A DNA stretch of 9,797 bases from Kiritimatiellales bacterium (GTDB taxonomy: Bacteria; Verrucomicrobiota; Kiritimatiellia; Kiritimatiellales; Tichowtungiaceae), in the NCBI GenBank assembly GCA_028692515.1, contig JAQUXG010000051.1, positions 1-9,797 on the forward strand, written 5' to 3'. Positions 6,010-9,797 of this stretch are shown in pieces. The number at the start of each line of letters is the position of its first letter. Within the stretch, counting starts at the first letter, position 1. Both the position numbers and the translations under genes were made by a program. Below the pieces are notes generated by a model. The model was not told the origin of the DNA. It did no database searches and saw nothing but the letters and a program-made list of their open reading frames with translations.

Positions 6010-6074
6010 CGGTCACGCCGGAATTACCCGCGTAAAGTCCAGTTGGCTGAGAATACGTTGTCAAATCGGAAGCT
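6010..6074 (-). other. Spacer between corC and the cassette; weak second hairpin
   Basis: This stretch between the corC stop and the cassette boundary contains an imperfect stem, TCACGCC (6013-6019) with GGCTGA (6045-6050), one base bulged, enclosing TTAC/GTAA (6024-6027, 6032-6035). A GTT (6057-6059) and the AAC of 6008-6010 flank it. It faintly resembles a second attC site, but its spacers are unequal (2 and 6 bases) and the bulge is on the wrong arm. It could equally be a plain terminator-like fold or chance. Confidence 0.3.
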
Positions 6075-7325
6075 TTACTCAATGGGTTTGAGCAGCAGGG
6101 TGTGAATGCGGCGCGGCGTAGCGTTCTGGACGGTGATCTCAAGGCCGGGGGCGGCGATTTTGGTTCCGACCGACGGGATGCTTCCGAGTTCGTTGAGCAC
6201 ATAGCCGCCGATTGAGTCGTATTCATCGCTTTCGGGAATATTCAGCTCCAGTTCTTCGTTCAGGTCGGCGACAGCGAGGCTGGCTTTGACGAGGATCGAA
6301 CCATCAGGCCGTTTTTGAATCTCTTTTTCGGCAAGGTCATATTCATCGTGAATTTCGCCGATGAGTTCTTCAATGATGTCTTCCATGCAGACGATGCCGG
6401 CGGTTCCGCCGTATTCATCGACGACAAGCGCCATGTGGAAGTGCTGTGCGCGCATCTGGCGCAACAGGTCATTGATCGGCATCGTTTCGGGAACCGCGCT
6501 CAGTTTTTTAACAATCTCGGTGACCGGACGGGCTTCTTCGCCGTTGGCAAAGAGGCGCAGCAGATCTTTGACGTGCACGACTCCGGCAAGATTGTCGATG
6601 GTTTCATCGTAAATTGGAAAGCGCGAGTGTGTTGAGCACTGCACTTTTTCGATACATTCGGCGACGGTGTTGCTGGCGCTCAGTCCTTCGATGTCTACGC
6701 GCGGGGTCATAATTTCGCGGACGACGGTGTCCCCGAATTCAAAAACGCTGCGGATGATTTCGCGTTCCTCCTCTTCCAGCTCTTCGGAGTCCGCCTGATC
6801 GACCAGCGTCATGATTTCCTCTTCCGGTGTGGGGCTGTCGTCGTCATCGGCGGAAGAAAGCGCGCGGGCGAGCAGGCCGCGTTCCATCGCATAGATCGGC
6901 CAGACGACCGGCGTAAGCAACCGGGTAAGGGCGATGACGAGCGGCAGGAAGAAAAGCGACAGGCGGTCGGCATAGCTTTCGGCCAGCACGAAGGGGATGA
7001 CGCGGATGAAGATCAGATAGATCGGCGTCATGATCAGCATCAGCCCGATCCATTCGACCGCCAGAGAAAAATTAAAAACGTGGAACGCAAAATAGATGGC
7101 GGTGATTTCAAACAGAGTCAGAAAGAAACGCAGGGTGGTGCGCAGTAGATTCCACCGGCCGGACCAGTATTCCAGAGAGGCTTTGGCCTGCGGTTTTTTT
7201 TCCGCCAGACGCAGAATGCCGGCATTACCGGTTTCGCGGAAGGCGGCAAATAAAACCGACCAGAATCCGGCGAACAGGAGTGCCGCAATGCTGCCGGCAA
7301 GATGGTTGTAATGGATTTCATTCAT
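6075..7325 (-). CDS. CorC/HlyC-type membrane protein (CNNM domain, CBS pair)
   Basis: This 416-residue protein has the standard order of the family. An N-terminal membrane domain (about 8-145, four hydrophobic segments) comes first, then an acidic linker (159-189), a pair of CBS domains (about 203-325) and a C-terminal CorC_HlyC domain (about 338-416). Diagnostic stretches are REIMTPRVDIEGL (203-215), HSRFPIYDETIDNLAGVVHVKDLL (233-256), VVDEYGGTAGIV (301-312), EELIGEIHDEYD (319-330) and DEYDSIGGYVLNELG (367-381). Family members are linked to magnesium/cobalt efflux and resistance; CBS pairs usually sense adenine nucleotides. The gene begins one base after the ybeY stop (TGA-T-ATG), so the two are translationally coupled. 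The ybeY-corC pairing is conserved in many bacteria (ybeX in E. coli is a soluble relative). Confidence 0.92.
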   Translation of the reverse strand: MNEIHYNHLAGSIAALLFAGFWSVLFAAFRETGNAGILRLAEKKPQAKASLEYWSGRWNLLRTTLRFFLTLFEITAIYFAFHVFNFSLAVEWIGLMLIMTPIYLIFIRVIPFVLAESYADRLSLFFLPLVIALTRLLTPVVWPIYAMERGLLARALSSADDDDSPTPEEEIMTLVDQADSEELEEEEREIIRSVFEFGDTVVREIMTPRVDIEGLSASNTVAECIEKVQCSTHSRFPIYDETIDNLAGVVHVKDLLRLFANGEEARPVTEIVKKLSAVPETMPINDLLRQMRAQHFHMALVVDEYGGTAGIVCMEDIIEELIGEIHDEYDLAEKEIQKRPDGSILVKASLAVADLNEELELNIPESDEYDSIGGYVLNELGSIPSVGTKIAAPGLEITVQNATPRRIHTLLLKPIE

Positions 7326-7326
7326 A

Positions 7327-7785
7327 TCAGCCTAACTTCAGTTGTTGAATTTCAGATTGCAGTCCGGCGAGCCATCGCATTTCGGTGCGGCGCATCGCCG
7401 CACGTTTGGTCGGGGTATCGTCTTCTGCGCCGGAGAGATGATCAAATCCATGAGCAATGTAAAGCGCCAGTTCGGCGTTGATTCCCTCGTGGTTCGGGCC
7501 TTCCTGAACCGCCCGCTCTACGTTGACAATCAAATCGCCGGTCGCGCCATCTTCTCCCGGGATGGCCTCGCACCGGAAACTGATGACATCCGTCGGACGG
7601 TCTTTGCCGAAAAACTCGCGGTTATGCTGCGTGATGCCTTCGTCATCGGTCAGCAGAAGAGAGACCTCTTCCCAGACGGTGTCCGGATCGGCATTCTCCA
7701 GCAGGCGGGCGAGTTTAACGGTCAGCTGGCGGATTGCCGGCAGATTGATCCGGCGTTTCTGCCGGTTTATCAGAGCTGTTTTCAT
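7327..7785 (-). CDS. ybeY: Endoribonuclease YbeY
   Basis: YbeY is a zinc-dependent endoribonuclease in rRNA maturation and ribosome quality control. From the ATG at 7785 the protein has 152 residues, the usual size, and begins MKTALINRQKRR, which fits the family N-terminus. A GTG six codons earlier (7803) is also possible. Conserved parts are RPTDVISF (63-70), GDLIVNVE (83-90) and the metal site HGFDHLSGAEDDT (112-124). The two first ligands H112 and H116 are kept, but the third position is D122 and not His; an aspartate there also occurs in Bacteroidetes-type YbeY as I recall it. The family's Leu four residues into the motif is Asp115 here. The start lies 71 bases inside the end of the pgpH-like gene and no clear ribosome-binding site is seen, so expression probably depends on coupling. 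Confidence 0.9.
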   Translation of the reverse strand: MKTALINRQKRRINLPAIRQLTVKLARLLENADPDTVWEEVSLLLTDDEGITQHNREFFGKDRPTDVISFRCEAIPGEDGATGDLIVNVERAVQEGPNHEGINAELALYIAHGFDHLSGAEDDTPTKRAAMRRTEMRWLAGLQSEIQQLKLG

Positions 7786-9797
7786 TTTTAGGGTAGGCGA
7801 CACGTCCGTGAAGCATGTTGGTGAGTGAGAAAATAAAAGCCTGTTTGATTTTATTCAGTTCGGACAGCGTCAGGGTGCATTCATCGAGCTGTCCGTCGCG
7901 CAGGCGCGATTCAAAAATATCAGAAATCAGATTGGTGATGCGCACCGGAGTCGGTTTTTCCAGCGAGCGCGACGCGGCTTCGCAACCGTCAGCCAGCATC
8001 AAAATGGCCATTTCGCGGGTTTGCGGACGCGGGCCGGCGTAGCGAAAATCTTCATCGTTGATCGCGGGTTGTCCGGATACGGCTTCTTTCTGCTGGGTCT
8101 TCGCGCGGTGATAGAAAACCGAAACCAGGCTGGTTCCCTGATGCTGCTCGATGCCGTCGATGATGACCTGCGGCAGTTTATATTTTTTCGCCAGCGTAAC
8201 GCCTTCTTTGATATGCGAGACGATTACCAGCGTACTCATACTCGGGGTCAGCTCATCGTGCGGGTTTTCGGTGAACTGAATGTTTTCGCTGAAAAACCCG
8301 GGCTTAACCAGTTTGCCGATGTCGTGGAAGTAGGCGCAGACGCGCAGCATCAGCCCGTTTGCACCGATGGCCTCCGCCGCATTCTGCGCGAGGCTGGCCA
8401 TCATCAGGGAGTGATGGTAGGTTCCGGGTGCGTTGATTGCCAGACTCTGGAGCAGCGGATGACTCAGGTCGGAGAGCTCCAGCAGCGAGATATCGGTGGT
8501 GATTTTAAAGAGATGTTCAAACAGCGGGATCAGCAGCATCGCCAGCAGTGCGCTGGCCAGTCCGCACAGCAGGGCGATGCCGAGTTGCGGCATAAGAATC
8601 TGCCAGGAGGTTTTGTCGAGCACAGCCATGATCAGGGCAAAAAGAATTTTTACCGCGCCGATCCAGAATCCCGCGCGGAACAGCGCGGTGCGGCGTTTGA
8701 CATCACGGGTGGTGTAGATCGCAGCGACGGAAACCAGCAGGCCGAGCACTAGAACATTAAAGTTTCCGCCGAGCAGGGTCGCCAGCGCAAAACTCACCCA
8801 GAATCCGGCGATGAGTCCCGGCGCGCTTCCCAGCAGAATCGAAGCCAGCATCGGCGCGATCGACAGCGGCATAATGAAGTCGAGCACAGAAGGCGGCAGC
8901 AGGTGCAGGTTGACTGTGGCGTAAAGAAGTCCCTTTCCGACGATTAGCGGCAGGACGGAAAGCGTAACCAGCAGCATGACCTGCTGACGGCTGCGCAGCA
9001 GGGTGGGCAGTATGATGCCTGCCAAGGCGGCGGTTAACGCAAGGCCCAGTAACAGCAGAAGGCCGTTTCCGGTCAGTCGTTGAACGCGTTCGGAAGAGGT
9101 CTCGAGTTCGCTGAGCCGCTTTTCGTGTGCGGTCAGCCACCGGAGCGCCTGCTCGCTGACGGTTGTTCCGCTGCGAATCAGAATCGTGCCGGCCGGTACG
9201 GTTTCGGTTACCGGATCAACCAGCGCGACGGTTTGTGCGCGGCGCGCGGCGGTTTCAGCCGCGTCATAAACCAGATTGGGCCAGAGCCATTGTGAAATTT
9301 GTAAGCGGAGAATTTCTTCATTGCGGCTTTCGCGCGGTAGATTTTTGGTGATATCCGCCACCGTTATCTTCAGTACGCCGGACTGCAACAGGAAGCTGTC
9401 GAGTGTACGGATCACATCGGTTTTCCCGCCGCGCAGGGCCACTTTGCCGGCCGGCGCGATGCCGTTGAAGCCGGTTTGCGCATCGCCGGCAGAAATGATT
9501 CCGGTGTTAATCGTATTGGACAGCGCGGTGAAAATGACCGACTGCACGTTCGTTACATTGCTTCCGGGAAAGAGTCTTTCCAGCTGATTGGTTGACAGCA
9601 CCGTTCGCGCATTGTCCAGTGCGGATGCATCAATGGTGAAAACCGGCAGAACGGTATCGGCGGCGGCACGATGTTTGGCTTGTGTGGCGGTGATGTTTTC
9701 AGCGATAAAATCTACGGAGGCGGCAATGGTATTCGGGGCCTGTTGTCCAACCATCAGTTGCTGGGGACGCAACAGGCGGCCGCTATAGAAGAATGCA
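7715..9797 (-). CDS. PgpH-like 7TM-HD cyclic-di-AMP phosphodiesterase (5' end missing)
   Basis: The frame stays open to the window edge; about 693 codons are visible and the in-frame TTG at 9772 is not a real start. The order is: an extracellular 7TMR-HDED domain (from LMVGQQAPNTIAASVDF, with VDPVTETVPAGTILIRSGTTV near its end), about seven membrane segments (about 240-430 of the visible part), then a cytoplasmic HD domain. The HD domain shows APGTYHHSLM (His codon 8413-8411), AYFHDIGK (HD pair 8326-8321), NPHDELTPSMS, SHIKEG (His 8215-8213), EQHQGTSL and LADGCEAASRS (Asp 7990-7988). In PgpH of Listeria these sites bind two metal ions and hydrolyse cyclic-di-AMP. The neighbouring ybeY is the same as in Firmicutes and cyanobacteria, where yqfF/pgpH precedes ybeY. 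One normally conserved His is Gln here. Confidence 0.9.
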   Translation of the reverse strand, partial: AFFYSGRLLRPQQLMVGQQAPNTIAASVDFIAENITATQAKHRAAADTVLPVFTIDASALDNARTVLSTNQLERLFPGSNVTNVQSVIFTALSNTINTGIISAGDAQTGFNGIAPAGKVALRGGKTDVIRTLDSFLLQSGVLKITVADITKNLPRESRNEEILRLQISQWLWPNLVYDAAETAARRAQTVALVDPVTETVPAGTILIRSGTTVSEQALRWLTAHEKRLSELETSSERVQRLTGNGLLLLLGLALTAALAGIILPTLLRSRQQVMLLVTLSVLPLIVGKGLLYATVNLHLLPPSVLDFIMPLSIAPMLASILLGSAPGLIAGFWVSFALATLLGGNFNVLVLGLLVSVAAIYTTRDVKRRTALFRAGFWIGAVKILFALIMAVLDKTSWQILMPQLGIALLCGLASALLAMLLIPLFEHLFKITTDISLLELSDLSHPLLQSLAINAPGTYHHSLMMASLAQNAAEAIGANGLMLRVCAYFHDIGKLVKPGFFSENIQFTENPHDELTPSMSTLVIVSHIKEGVTLAKKYKLPQVIIDGIEQHQGTSLVSVFYHRAKTQQKEAVSGQPAINDEDFRYAGPRPQTREMAILMLADGCEAASRSLEKPTPVRITNLISDIFESRLRDGQLDECTLTLSELNKIKQAFIFSLTNMLHGRVAYPKNENSSDKPAETPDQSAGNPPADR

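Noticed and set aside
6010..6074. An attI site with an upstream integrase
   Set aside because: The upstream gene is corC-like, not a tyrosine recombinase, and no integrase frame exists anywhere in the window.
8021..8752. A 243-codon + strand frame opposite the HD-domain gene
   Set aside because: It is antisense to conserved HD and membrane motifs; the product is Gln/Arg-rich without hydrophobic or domain pattern.

Overview
The window looks like a bacterial chromosome segment of fairly high GC from a Gram-negative organism. The envelope genes point that way: two lipoproteins with clear lipoboxes, one of them an OmpA-type peptidoglycan binder. Two kinds of interspersed repeat (paired TTCCAANNNTTGGAA palindromes, and a 'CGCGAATCCAC...' inverted repeat beside an 'ACCACGGAATACAC' stretch) resemble intergenic repeats I associate with the Verrucomicrobia / Kiritimatiellota / Lentisphaerae group. 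That placement is an inference from style, not a database result.

Layout, left part (+ strand): the 3' part of a protein with two tandem OB-folds overlaps by ATGA with a TctA-like multi-spanning permease. A repeat-bearing intergenic stretch follows, then a YdjM-type membrane-bound putative metal-dependent hydrolase. A pair of palindromes separates this gene from the convergent block.

Layout, right part (all - strand, read from right to left): a PgpH-like 7TM-HD cyclic-di-AMP phosphodiesterase (5' end outside the window), ybeY and a CorC/HlyC (CNNM + CBS) membrane protein form one tightly packed operon. Next comes a small, AT-rich, ten-cysteine DUF3795 gene, then a site-2 protease (M50), then a 261-base gap with another palindrome pair, then an operon of an OmpA-family lipoprotein and a second lipoprotein of unknown function.

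The most interesting structure is around the DUF3795 gene. It starts just after GTTAGAA, and its stop codon lies inside the complementary TTCTAAC. Behind the stop is an imperfect hairpin with the layout of an integron attC site (R''-spacer-L'' with one extra base-loop-L'-spacer-R'). With its 39% GC this suggests a lone integron-type gene cassette inserted between corC and the protease gene, with no integrase in view. The second main observation is the palindrome family: six copies of one 15-bp degenerate palindrome in three pairs, two of them between genes and one inside the OB-fold coding sequence without disturbing the reading frame.
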